DNA from: DATGMS01 sp040905145
GTDB taxonomy: Bacteria > Bacteroidota > Bacteroidia > Cytophagales > Cyclobacteriaceae
Direction of reading: 5' to 3'
DNA length: 6,717 bases
Assembly (NCBI GenBank): GCA_040905145.1
Contig: JBBDSC010000111.1
Coordinates: 1 to 6,717 of the forward strand
In this document: positions 1-6,717 of the stretch, piece by piece
How the letters are laid out: each line of letters opens with the position of its first letter
Numbering within the stretch: position 1 is the stretch's first letter
Program-made: the position numbers and the translations under genes
The notes under the pieces: generated by a model
The model's database searches: none
Seen by the model: only the letters and a program-made list of their open reading frames with translations
What the model was told of the DNA's origin: nothing

Positions 1-2964
1 CCCATTCCCGGTGCCACCGTACTATTGGAAGGCACATCCACTGGCACGGCCACGGACCTTGATGGACAATTTACCATAGATGCGCCTGAAGGTGCCGTCC
101 TGCTCATTTCGTTTATAGGTTACCAATCCCAGCGCATTACAATAGCCAATCAATCGTTCCTGAATATTACCCTAATGGAAAGCCAGTCCTCCCTGAATGA
201 AGTGGTGGTGGTGGGTTATGGGGTTCAGGAAAAAGTTAATTTGACCGGGGCCATTTCCACAGTAAATTTTGATGATGAATTAACCAACCGGCCATTGACC
301 AACGCATCGCAGGCCCTCGGCGGCACGGCTTCCGGTGTTTGGGTAAGCCAAAATTCCGGAAAACCCGGTAGCGATGGCGCCCAGATCAGGGTAAGGGGCT
401 GGGGGACACTGAACAATTCCAACCCCTTGATCATTGTGGATGGCGTGGAAGGGTCCTTTGATCAATTGAATCCTTCAGATATAGAAAGTATTTCAGTTTT
501 AAAAGATGCAGCCAGTGCGGCAATTTTTGGATCAAAGGCTGCAAATGGGGTAGTATTAGTTACTACCAAAATGGGAAAGAAAAATGAAAAAATGCAGGTA
601 AATTTAAATTCATATGCAGGACTTCAAACACTTGGAAGAAGATATGATTTGATCAACAATAGTGCTGATCACATGGAGTTAAGCAATCAAGCACTTTTAA
701 ATGAAGGAGCAAGCCCCCTTTTTTCTGAAGGATTAATTTCCGAATTTAGAAATAACGAAGATCCTTATAAATACCCCAATACGGATTGGTTTAAGGTGAT
801 TTTTAAGACTGCACCTATTCAAGAACATAATTTATCTATCAGAGGAGGGTCAGGACAAACATCTTCTTTTCTTTCTTTCAATTACCTGAACCAAGAGGGG
901 ATGGTACCAAATACTGGTACTCAAAGATATGGAATGAGAGCTAATATTGAATCACAAGTCAATGATTGGTTTAAAATTAGTGCACGGTTGGGCTATATTA
1001 GAAGGGATTCTGAAGAACCTTATGCAGATGTAGTTTATGGTTCTTTAGGTAGGGTTTTTACCATGTTGCAAGGTGCAGCCCCCTATATAGCACCTTATAC
1101 TAGAGATGGAAGATTTGGTTCAGTTCAGGCAATTAGTGAAGATGGAAATCTGCTATACGATAACAGAAATCCACTAATTGACGCAGCAAATGGACAGACT
1201 AATACGCTCGAAAATGTTTTTACATTGAATACCACTGCTGAAGTAAAATTCCATGAAAACTTATTTTCAAGGACAACTTTTTCTACAAATGCAAACTGGG
1301 CTCTAATAGATAGGTTTAATGAAAGTGTTTTTGGTTATACAGATTCAGGAATTGAGACGATTACAAAAAACTTTAATAGAGAGGGATTGGAAATAAATAG
1401 GAGCCTTAATTCAAGTACACAAACTAATCTATTTTCAACCTTAAACTATACCAAGAATTTTAATGAAATTCATGTTTTTTCAGGTATTGCTGGAATTCAG
1501 ATTGAATCAAATAAGTTTCAGACCCTTTTTGCAAGAAGAATAAATCCTCCTAAAGAAGGTTTGACCCAAGTAGATGCTGGAACTTCAGGTATTCAAGGTG
1601 AAGGAAATATGAATAAATGGAGAATGTTATCTTATTTCGGGCGACTTAATTATTCATTAAATCAAAAATATTTGTTTGAAGCAAATTTAAGAGCTGACGC
1701 TTCTTCCAGGTTCAAGGAAGGTAATAGATGGGGAATATTTCCTGGTTTTTCTGCTGGGTGGAGACTTTCCGATGAAAAAATAATACAAAATCTTGGGATT
1801 TTTTCTAACCTAAAACTTAGAGCTTCATGGGGAAAATTGGGGAATCAGAATATTAATAATTTTTGGCCTTATTTAACAGTTATAACCCAAAATAATCCTT
1901 TAAGTTCAAATTTTGGAGGAAATTTTTCCCCAGGAGCGGCCGTGACTCAAATGATAGATGAAAATATTACTTGGGAAACAACCTCAACATTAGATATTGG
2001 AATGGAATTTGGATTTTATGACGATAAAATTACGGTTGAAGCAGATTATTTTACAAAGTATACCGATAATATTATTGTTCAACTACCTATACCATTAATT
2101 CTGGGAGGACTTACTGCTCCTTTTCAGAATATTGGGGAGATGTCCAATAATGGATTTGAAGTGATATTTAATTATAGTAATCTCAAATTGGATAGAAATC
2201 AATTAGGCTTCAATTTGGGCTTAAATTTAACTTATATAAATAATCAGGTTACAAAATTTCAAGGAGGGGACTCACCCGACCAACTTTATTTAATTAGGGA
2301 AGGGTATGCATTTAATGCATTATATGGTTTTAAAGCAGAGGGAATTTATCAAAGGGATGCAGAGGCGTTGGAACATATGCATTCTAACGGCTTTAAGCCT
2401 AAGGCAGGTAATCTTAAATTCGAGGATTTGAATAATGATGGTAGAATTACCTTCGAAGACAAACAGTCATTGGGAAATACATTACCTAAATATACTTTTG
2501 GGATGTCCCCCAGATTAAGTTACAAAGGATTTGACCTTAATTTATTATTTCAGGGAATGCTAGGAGTAAGTGTTTACAATCAAAATAATTTTACAAATTT
2601 TTCTTTTGAAAACAGGGTCATCTCAAAAAGATGGTTGAATAGTTGGACACCCCAAAACACTGACACAGATATGCCGAGTGTTAAATTTGATAATGCTTGG
2701 GATCAATCTCAGTCTTCTTTTTGGGTCCAAAAAATCAACTTTTTAAAATTAAAAAATATACAATTTGGGTATTCCATTCCTGAGCGTTTCTCATTAAATC
2801 GAGGTATCCAAAAGGCCTATCTATACCTAAATGCTCAAAATGTATTTGTCCTTGTAAATAAAGATTATGAAGGTTACGACCCGGAGAGAAATACATTTGA
2901 TTCAGGTAATAACACATACCCAATTCCCAGAATAATTTCATTTGGTATTAATCTTAATTTCTAA
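1..2964 (+). CDS. SusC/RagA-family TonB-dependent outer-membrane receptor, 5'-partial
   Basis: This gene encodes the outer-membrane barrel of a SusCD glycan importer, which moves oligosaccharides captured by SusD into the periplasm using TonB energy. The frame is open from base 1, so the true start and signal peptide lie upstream; 987 residues are visible, against roughly 1000-1100 for the family. In order there are: a carboxypeptidase-regulatory-like N-terminal domain (residues 1 to about 60, with GTATDLDGQF and SFIGYQ); a NEVVVVGYG segment at about 66-74; the plug domain with IRVRGWGTLNNSNP and VDG at about 129-148 and the SusC signature SVLKDAASAAIFGSKAANG at about 165-183; then a long beta-barrel region ending in the aromatic SFGINLNF. 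It is coupled to the susD-like gene, which starts 4 bases after its stop. GC content is about 52% in bases 1-480 but about one third afterwards, a change that falls inside the conserved plug motif. Family assignment is very secure; the substrate cannot be read from the sequence. Confidence 0.96.
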   Translation, partial: PIPGATVLLEGTSTGTATDLDGQFTIDAPEGAVLLISFIGYQSQRITIANQSFLNITLMESQSSLNEVVVVGYGVQEKVNLTGAISTVNFDDELTNRPLTNASQALGGTASGVWVSQNSGKPGSDGAQIRVRGWGTLNNSNPLIIVDGVEGSFDQLNPSDIESISVLKDAASAAIFGSKAANGVVLVTTKMGKKNEKMQVNLNSYAGLQTLGRRYDLINNSADHMELSNQALLNEGASPLFSEGLISEFRNNEDPYKYPNTDWFKVIFKTAPIQEHNLSIRGGSGQTSSFLSFNYLNQEGMVPNTGTQRYGMRANIESQVNDWFKISARLGYIRRDSEEPYADVVYGSLGRVFTMLQGAAPYIAPYTRDGRFGSVQAISEDGNLLYDNRNPLIDAANGQTNTLENVFTLNTTAEVKFHENLFSRTTFSTNANWALIDRFNESVFGYTDSGIETITKNFNREGLEINRSLNSSTQTNLFSTLNYTKNFNEIHVFSGIAGIQIESNKFQTLFARRINPPKEGLTQVDAGTSGIQGEGNMNKWRMLSYFGRLNYSLNQKYLFEANLRADASSRFKEGNRWGIFPGFSAGWRLSDEKIIQNLGIFSNLKLRASWGKLGNQNINNFWPYLTVITQNNPLSSNFGGNFSPGAAVTQMIDENITWETTSTLDIGMEFGFYDDKITVEADYFTKYTDNIIVQLPIPLILGGLTAPFQNIGEMSNNGFEVIFNYSNLKLDRNQLGFNLGLNLTYINNQVTKFQGGDSPDQLYLIREGYAFNALYGFKAEGIYQRDAEALEHMHSNGFKPKAGNLKFEDLNNDGRITFEDKQSLGNTLPKYTFGMSPRLSYKGFDLNLLFQGMLGVSVYNQNNFTNFSFENRVISKRWLNSWTPQNTDTDMPSVKFDNAWDQSQSSFWVQKINFLKLKNIQFGYSIPERFSLNRGIQKAYLYLNAQNVFVLVNKDYEGYDPERNTFDSGNNTYPIPRIISFGINLNF

Positions 2965-2968
2965 TCCC

Positions 2969-4546
2969 ATGAAAATCAAAAATATATTTATCATTACGGT
3001 TACCATCCTGTTATCTCTTGGATGTACAGACCAATATTTGGATGTTTTGCCAGAGGATAAAATTACTTCTGCTAACTTTCCTGAAAATGAAGCAGACATA
3101 AGATTGTTGTTAAATGGTAGTTATGCATTACTACGGGAAACTTCATCGGGAGGATTATGGAATCCTGATTTATTTGGCTTTGGTATGTGGGATGGAGCAA
3201 CTCCTAATACCCATAATTGGGGAAATACAGCAATAACAAAAATAGGAATAGGGCAATTAACCTCCGCTGAAGGTGGGGCATTGGTTAACAGATGGCGAAC
3301 TTGCTATGGTATAATTTCTAGAGTTAATAATTTATTCAAGTCCATTGAAGAAGTGGAGTTGGGGCCAGAGGTTAAATCAGTTTTTATTGGTGAGGCCCAT
3401 TTTTTAAGGGGACTTGCCTATTCTATTTTGGTGGAGAGTTATGGTGGAGTCCCGATAATTGCTGGTGATATAAATACAGAAGAAGCAAAAAATATTTCTA
3501 GATCAACAAAAGAAGAAACCTGGAATCAGGCCATTGCTGATTATGATGTAGCCATTAACTCGCTTTCTGTAAATTCACCTGAAACAGGCCGAGCAAATAA
3601 GGGAGCTGCTTTAGGAATGAAAATGAGAGCCTACCTATATCAAAATAATTTTGGGAAAGTTCTAGAAGTAATAGAAGAAATTGAAGCATTGGGAAAATAT
3701 GCCTTGTTTCCCAGTTATGCTGGATTATTTGAATTGAACAATGAAAATAATGAAGAAGTAATATTTGATGTACAATACATGAGAGGGGAAAATTCTCAAG
3801 GTTCTATGCATGATCAATTTTCAGGTATTGGAACAGGGAGTTTTACAAGAGGTAGTCGCTATGTTCCAACGCAAGATTTGATCGATGCTTATGAAAGAAT
3901 TGACGGTTCCCAGATTTCCTACAGTGAATATAATGGAGACCTCAATGATCCCTATGAAGGTTGGGATCCCCGTATGGAAGTTACCTGTGTAGTTCCTGGC
4001 TCCTATTTTTTAGAACATCGTTTTCCGAATTATTTGTATCCTGGAGGTGCATATAATCATCCTGGTTGTAGGCTAAAACATTTTAGTGCCAGAAAATATC
4101 AAATTGAAAATGATTTGCCACCTGTAGGGCAATCAGACCTGAATTACATTGTTGTTCGGTACGCTGATGTGATTCTTTCCAAAGCGGAGGCAATTATTGA
4201 AATGAATGGAAACATCGACGAAGCCATTACTTTAATTAACAGAATCAGGAGGGAAAGAGATGATGTTAAGCTCACTCCAATTCCATTTGGCTTGTCCCAA
4301 GAGGAGGCAAGGGCCAAGTTAAGGCATGAACGTAGAATCGAATTTGCTTTGGAGGGGTTGTATTGGGCGGATATAAAAAGATGGGATATTGGGAAAGATA
4401 TTTATCCTATGGTAGTAAGAGATCATAATGGAGACATTATTGAAAATAGATTCCCAGACGGGTATTTAGAACATTATGACTTATTGCCCATTCCTGACAA
4501 TGAAATTTCCCTGAATGGTAATTTAGTTCAAAATCCTGGATGGTAA
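2969..4546 (+). CDS. SusD/RagB-family starch-binding-like surface lipoprotein
   Basis: This 525-residue protein is the glycan-binding lid that sits on the SusC barrel at the cell surface. I chose the ATG at 2969 because it gives a clean lipoprotein signal: MKIKN, a hydrophobic stretch, then SLGC with the lipidated cysteine at residue 19. The lipobox is not textbook (Ser at -3, Leu at -2). An in-frame upstream GTG at 2942 would lie inside susC and spoil the signal. SusD hallmarks are LDVLPED just after the cysteine, GEAHFLRGLAYSILVESYGG from residue 141 (TPR-like helices), IVVRYADVILSKAEAI at about 393-408, LRHERRIEFALEGLYWADIKRW from 451, and the C-terminal LLPIPDNEI (from 505) and QNPGW. Length is typical and the gene looks intact. 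The start lies 4 bases after the susC stop with no evident ribosome binding site, which suggests translational coupling. The ligand is unknown; the downstream sulfatases suggest a sulfated glycan. Confidence 0.96.
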   Translation: MKIKNIFIITVTILLSLGCTDQYLDVLPEDKITSANFPENEADIRLLLNGSYALLRETSSGGLWNPDLFGFGMWDGATPNTHNWGNTAITKIGIGQLTSAEGGALVNRWRTCYGIISRVNNLFKSIEEVELGPEVKSVFIGEAHFLRGLAYSILVESYGGVPIIAGDINTEEAKNISRSTKEETWNQAIADYDVAINSLSVNSPETGRANKGAALGMKMRAYLYQNNFGKVLEVIEEIEALGKYALFPSYAGLFELNNENNEEVIFDVQYMRGENSQGSMHDQFSGIGTGSFTRGSRYVPTQDLIDAYERIDGSQISYSEYNGDLNDPYEGWDPRMEVTCVVPGSYFLEHRFPNYLYPGGAYNHPGCRLKHFSARKYQIENDLPPVGQSDLNYIVVRYADVILSKAEAIIEMNGNIDEAITLINRIRRERDDVKLTPIPFGLSQEEARAKLRHERRIEFALEGLYWADIKRWDIGKDIYPMVVRDHNGDIIENRFPDGYLEHYDLLPIPDNEISLNGNLVQNPGW

Positions 4547-4564
4547 AAAATAAAATTTTATTTT
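4547..4564. repeat. 18-bp perfect A/T palindrome after the susD stop
   Basis: The sequence AAAATAAAATTTTATTTT begins directly after the susD TAA and equals its own reverse complement. It lies in the 43-base spacer before the first sulfatase. It contains no G or C and has no loop, so a transcript hairpin would be weak; it could at most slow or partly terminate transcription. In AT-rich spacers such palindromes also arise easily by chance, so I assign no function. Confidence 0.4.
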
Positions 4565-4589
4565 GTTAGAATATGTAAATTAAAAGGAT

Positions 4590-4823
4590 ATGAGGTCGAC
4601 AAAAAAAAATCAATTCAAAAATAATTACTCCTTATTAAAATTTTTTTATTTGTTATTTTTTCTTACATGGTTCGCTTACACATTAAAAGGCCAAGATATT
4701 CAACTTGTCACTAATGGTATGAAATCCAGTAAACCTAATTTTGTAATCGTTTTTTGTGATGATATGGGGTACGGTGATCTTTCGTTAACGGGAGCTATTG
4801 GTTATAAAACGCCCAACCTTGAT
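4590..4823 (+). CDS. Sulfatase A (arylsulfatase type, S1 family), N-terminal part only
   Basis: Only the first 78 codons are present before ten Ns. Residues 1-12 are basic, about 15-32 are strongly hydrophobic (LLKFFYLLFFLTWFAYTL) and KGQ follows, so this is a Sec signal peptide or membrane anchor and the enzyme should act outside the cytoplasm. From residue 49, KPNFVIVFCDDMGYGD is the first conserved sulfatase block; Asp57 and Asp58 are the expected calcium ligands. GAIGYKTPNLD (68-78) is the usual TPN element, after which the formylglycine cysteine motif would come about 25 residues later, but it is lost in the gap. The ATG at 4590 is preceded by AAAAGG at a short distance and lies 43 bases after susD, which fits one operon. 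The piece right of the gap covers the same fold region again, so I annotate it as a separate gene. Substrate unknown. Confidence 0.85.
4765..4778 (+). repeat. Left copy of a 14-bp inverted repeat (GYGD codons of sulfatase A)
   Basis: TGGGGTACGGTGAT in the MGYGD codons of sulfatase A is found as an exact reverse complement, ATCACCGTACCCCA, at 4862-4875 in sulfatase B, where it encodes part of HHRTP. The match stops at both ends. The two copies flank the assembly gap. Confidence 0.85.
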
Positions 4824-4833
4824 NNNNNNNNNN
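4824..4833. other. Assembly gap (10 Ns), true size unknown
   Basis: Ten undetermined bases join two sulfatase pieces. The round number suggests a placeholder length rather than a measured one. The protein to the left ends at TPNLD, while the protein to the right restarts earlier in the fold, at GDV before its own RTP motif. About 17 residues of the family alignment are therefore present twice. If the order is right, the gap hides the rest of sulfatase A and the start of sulfatase B, which by usual family length would be over 1 kb. Confidence 0.9.
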
Positions 4834-4867
4834 GGTGATGTTTAGCCTTTCGGGGCTCAACATCACC
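4834..4867. repeat. Strong hairpin at the right edge of the gap, inside sulfatase B
   Basis: The arm GGTGATGTTTAGCC (4834-4847) pairs with GGCTCAACATCACC (4854-4867) around the loop TTTCGG. Thirteen of 14 positions pair; the only mismatch, T4843 against C4858, is the first base of the in-frame TAG. Both arms read as plausible sulfatase codons (GDV.PFG, then AQHHRT). If the missing bases to the left are TGGGGTAC, as in sulfatase A, the stem would extend to 22 positions using 4868-4875. Confidence 0.85.
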
Positions 4868-6147
4868 GTACCCCACATATAAATAAATTAGCAAAAGATG
4901 GCATGAAATTCACGGATTTTTACTCAACAAGTGGATATTGTACACCTTCTCGTGCAAGTTTAATGACTGGTTGTTATCCTAGGCGAGTCGATTTGCATGA
5001 AAACGCCTATCCTCCTGGACAAACGGAAATGCGTCAAGTTTTATTTGCTGTGGCTCACAAGGGATTAAACCCTAAAGAAAGAACAATAGCAGAAGTTCTA
5101 AAAGAAGTAGGATATGAAACAGCAATTGTTGGTAAATGGCATCTGGGTGATCAACCTGAATTCCTACCAACTCGGCAGGGTTTTGATTCATATTTTGGCA
5201 TCCCCTATAGTAACGATATGGGCGAACAACAATTTGAAGGCAATCCACCACTTCCATTGTTGAAAAATGAGATTGTAATTGATGCTCCGGTGGACCAGCA
5301 TACAATCACCAAAAGGTACACTTTGGAAGCACTTGATTTTATTGAACAACATCAAGATAAACCCTTCTTTCTTTATTTTGCTCATACTATGCCACATAAC
5401 CCACTCTTTTCAAGCGAAAATTTTGAAGGTAAATCTGCAAATGGAGATTATGGTGATGCAATTGAAGAAATTGATTGGTCTGTGGGTCAAATTTTAAATA
5501 CGCTGGATTCACTTAAGTTGGATGAAAAAACCATTATTGTTTTTACTTCTGATAATGGAGCGGCCTCTAGATTTGGGGGCACAAATTCGCCACTTTCAGG
5601 ATTTAAAGGAAGTACGATGGAAGGAGGAATGAGGGTTCCGACTATAATAAAATGGAAAGGCAAGATTCCTGCCGGAAGTGTTTGTCGAGAATTGGCAAGT
5701 ACAATGGATCTTTTACCAACATTCGCCTTTTTTGCCGGGGCGAAATTACCAGAGGTTAAAATTGATGGACAAAATATAGTTTCTCTTCTTTTTCAGCACG
5801 ATAATGCAAAATCACCTTATGAAGTTTTTTATTATTACCAGGTTGATCAGCTTCAGGCCATTAGAATGGGGGATTGGAAGCTACACCTTCCTTTAAAGGA
5901 AAGACGAATTAATGGAATAAATAATCTTGTAGAGAATACAGAAGCAATACTGTATAATTTACAAACAGATATCCGGGAAAGTGAAAATTTAGCGCTTAAA
6001 TATCCTAAAGTTGTTCAGCGCATTTTAAAATACGCAGATGAGGCTCGTGAAGATTTGGGAGATAGGGGACAGCCCGGTCAAAATCAACGATTTGCTGCTG
6101 TGGTTCAATCTCCTAAACCTTTACTTAAAGCTACCGATCATGAATAA
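4834..6147 (+). CDS. Sulfatase B (arylsulfatase type, S1 family, formylglycine-dependent), 5'-partial
   Basis: This enzyme should hydrolyse sulfate esters on the glycan taken up by the locus. The frame is readable from the gap edge: GDV, stop, PFGAQHHRTPHINKLAKDG, then FTDFYSTSGY and the signature CTPSRASLMTG, whose cysteine (codon 4939-4941) is converted to formylglycine. Further conserved parts are GKWHLGD (from 5131; Lys 5134, His 5140), HTMPHNP (from 5383), SDNG (metal-binding Asp 5551 and Asn 5554), and GFKGSTMEGGMRVP with its lysine at 5605. The C-terminus is full, with YNLQTDIRESENLA, ending at a TAA. The ATG at 4903 is an internal methionine and would lose part of the fold. Signal peptide and first metal-binding aspartates are missing in the gap. 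A TAG at 4843-4845 interrupts the frame; T to G there would give Glu and also complete the hairpin stem, so a base error is likely. Otherwise the gene looks functional. Substrate is not assignable. Confidence 0.88.
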
Positions 6148-6717
6148 TACAAAATAAAGACAACCCATTCTTTCTTTTCGTTTCCCATGAAACACCCTAT
6201 GTGCCTTTTCAGGGTAAAATTACACCTGCCTTCCGTTTTCCGGGAGAGGAATTCAGCTACTAAGGTCCTGTGGAAGATACGGTGGCCGGGTATAATAAAA
6301 TGGTAGAAGTGATGGATAAAGGGGTGGGAAAAATCATGCAGGCGTTAAGGGATAATGAATTGGAAGAAAACACCCTTGTGTTTTTCATTTCTGACAATGG
6401 TGCAGAGGTTTTCGAAAACAATGGTGGACTGAATGGGTCGAAGGGCGCATTATGGGAAGGAGGCCAACGTGTTCCGGGCATTGCTTACTGGAAAGGTAGA
6501 ATTGATCCCTCGGAATCTACGGAGACCATCCTGACCATGGGCCTTTTGCCTACCCTGTTAGAAAAGGCTTGTCTTTTGGAGGTATCGAAATCAAAAGGCA
6601 GTAAGGAAAATGGAGTGGAAGCTTTTGATGGAAGAAAGGATACTTTGTTGTTTAACCTTGAGAATGACCTTATGGAAACCAGGAATCTTGCCGATGATCA
6701 GCCTGAAGTTTTGAAGG
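6148..6717 (+). pseudogene. Sulfatase C remnant: N-terminus missing, internal stop, internal deletion
   Basis: Homology to a third sulfatase starts right after the stop of sulfatase B, in a different frame: QNKDNPFFLFVSHE corresponds to the middle of a sulfatase (compare HQDKPFFLYFAHT in B). It has no start codon, signal peptide or formylglycine motif. The frame has TAA at 6261-6263 (EEFSY, stop, GPVEDTV), where family members commonly have a second Tyr. It then continues with YNKMVEVMDKGVGKIMQAL, FFISDNGAE (metal-binding Asp 6393, Asn 6396), NGSKGALWEGGQRVPG and TETILTMGLLPTLLEKA. After about 6570 similarity breaks: another frame reads FGGIEIKR (6575-6598), then the first frame resumes with DTLLFNLENDLMETRNLA, the usual C-terminal block. 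About 100 residues that normally separate these blocks are absent. It runs off the window end. GC content is near 47% in 6241-6540, above the rest of the sulfatase region. Either a decayed gene or a poorly assembled one. Confidence 0.8.

Noticed and set aside
225..465. Minus-strand reading frames opposite the SusC plug domain
   Set aside because: They are shadows of the strongly conserved susC frame and show no recognisable protein features.
2942..2968. Upstream extension of the susD-like gene
   Set aside because: The extra residues overlap the susC end and precede a complete lipoprotein signal peptide beginning at 2969.
4551..4589. A promoter for the sulfatase genes in the 43-base spacer
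   Set aside because: TATTTTG resembles the Bacteroidota -7 element TAnnTTTG but is one base short, and no convincing -33 element with proper spacing was found.
5072..5497. Reading frames in other frames or on the minus strand within sulfatase B
   Set aside because: They overlap the GKWHLGD and HTMPHNP region of a clearly conserved sulfatase and have no start signals or domains of their own.
4903..6147. Start of sulfatase B at the ATG at 4903
   Set aside because: This methionine is the internal M of KDGMKF. Conserved sulfatase sequence (RTPHINKLAKDG) continues upstream in the same frame, and no signal peptide follows the ATG.
6187..6309. Short + strand frame starting at the ATG at 6187
   Set aside because: It is out of frame with the sulfatase C homology and encodes nothing recognisable.
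6260..6481. Minus-strand reading frame over the sulfatase C remnant
   Set aside because: The + strand here encodes conserved sulfatase blocks such as SDNG and WEGGQRVPG, so the opposite frame is a shadow.
1..6717. CRISPR array, tRNA, rRNA, insertion sequence or riboswitch
   Set aside because: No regularly spaced repeats, no cloverleaf or rRNA-like sequence, no transposase, and no non-coding stretch long enough for a riboswitch were seen.

Overview
The window looks like part of a polysaccharide utilization locus (PUL) from a member of the Bacteroidota. The evidence is a SusC/RagA-type TonB-dependent receptor directly followed by a SusD-type lipoprotein, which is the diagnostic pair of this phylum, and then sulfatases of the arylsulfatase type. 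Starts lack strong Shine-Dalgarno sequences and the DNA is mostly AT-rich, as is common in this phylum. All genes read on the + strand and are spaced like one operon. I could not name the genus.

Layout: 1-2964 is a susC-like gene whose 5' end lies outside the window. 2969-4546 is a susD-like gene that starts 4 bases after the susC stop. 4590-4823 is the N-terminus of a first sulfatase (A), which runs into ten Ns. 4834-6147 is most of a second sulfatase (B), with its active-site formylglycine motif intact but one in-frame stop codon right after the gap. 6148-6717 is a decayed fragment of a third sulfatase (C), with no N-terminus, an internal stop and a collapsed C-terminal part.

Function (inference from family knowledge): SusD captures a glycan at the cell surface, SusC imports it through the outer membrane using TonB energy, and the secreted or periplasmic sulfatases remove sulfate esters. 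The substrate is therefore probably a sulfated polysaccharide or glycosaminoglycan-like polymer, as in marine algae or animal matrices. No glycoside hydrolase or polysaccharide lyase is in view to narrow it down.

The most interesting structure is not a new system but a set of breaks. (1) The two sides of the N gap encode the same region of the sulfatase fold, so they cannot be one gene. (2) The right flank of the gap starts in a strong hairpin whose arm is also an inverted copy of the GYGD codons of sulfatase A. (3) GC content drops abruptly inside susC near base 480, and the third sulfatase fragment after 6148 is again GC-richer. The AT-rich susC/susD/sulfatase block may thus be mosaic, either by recombination or by assembly.
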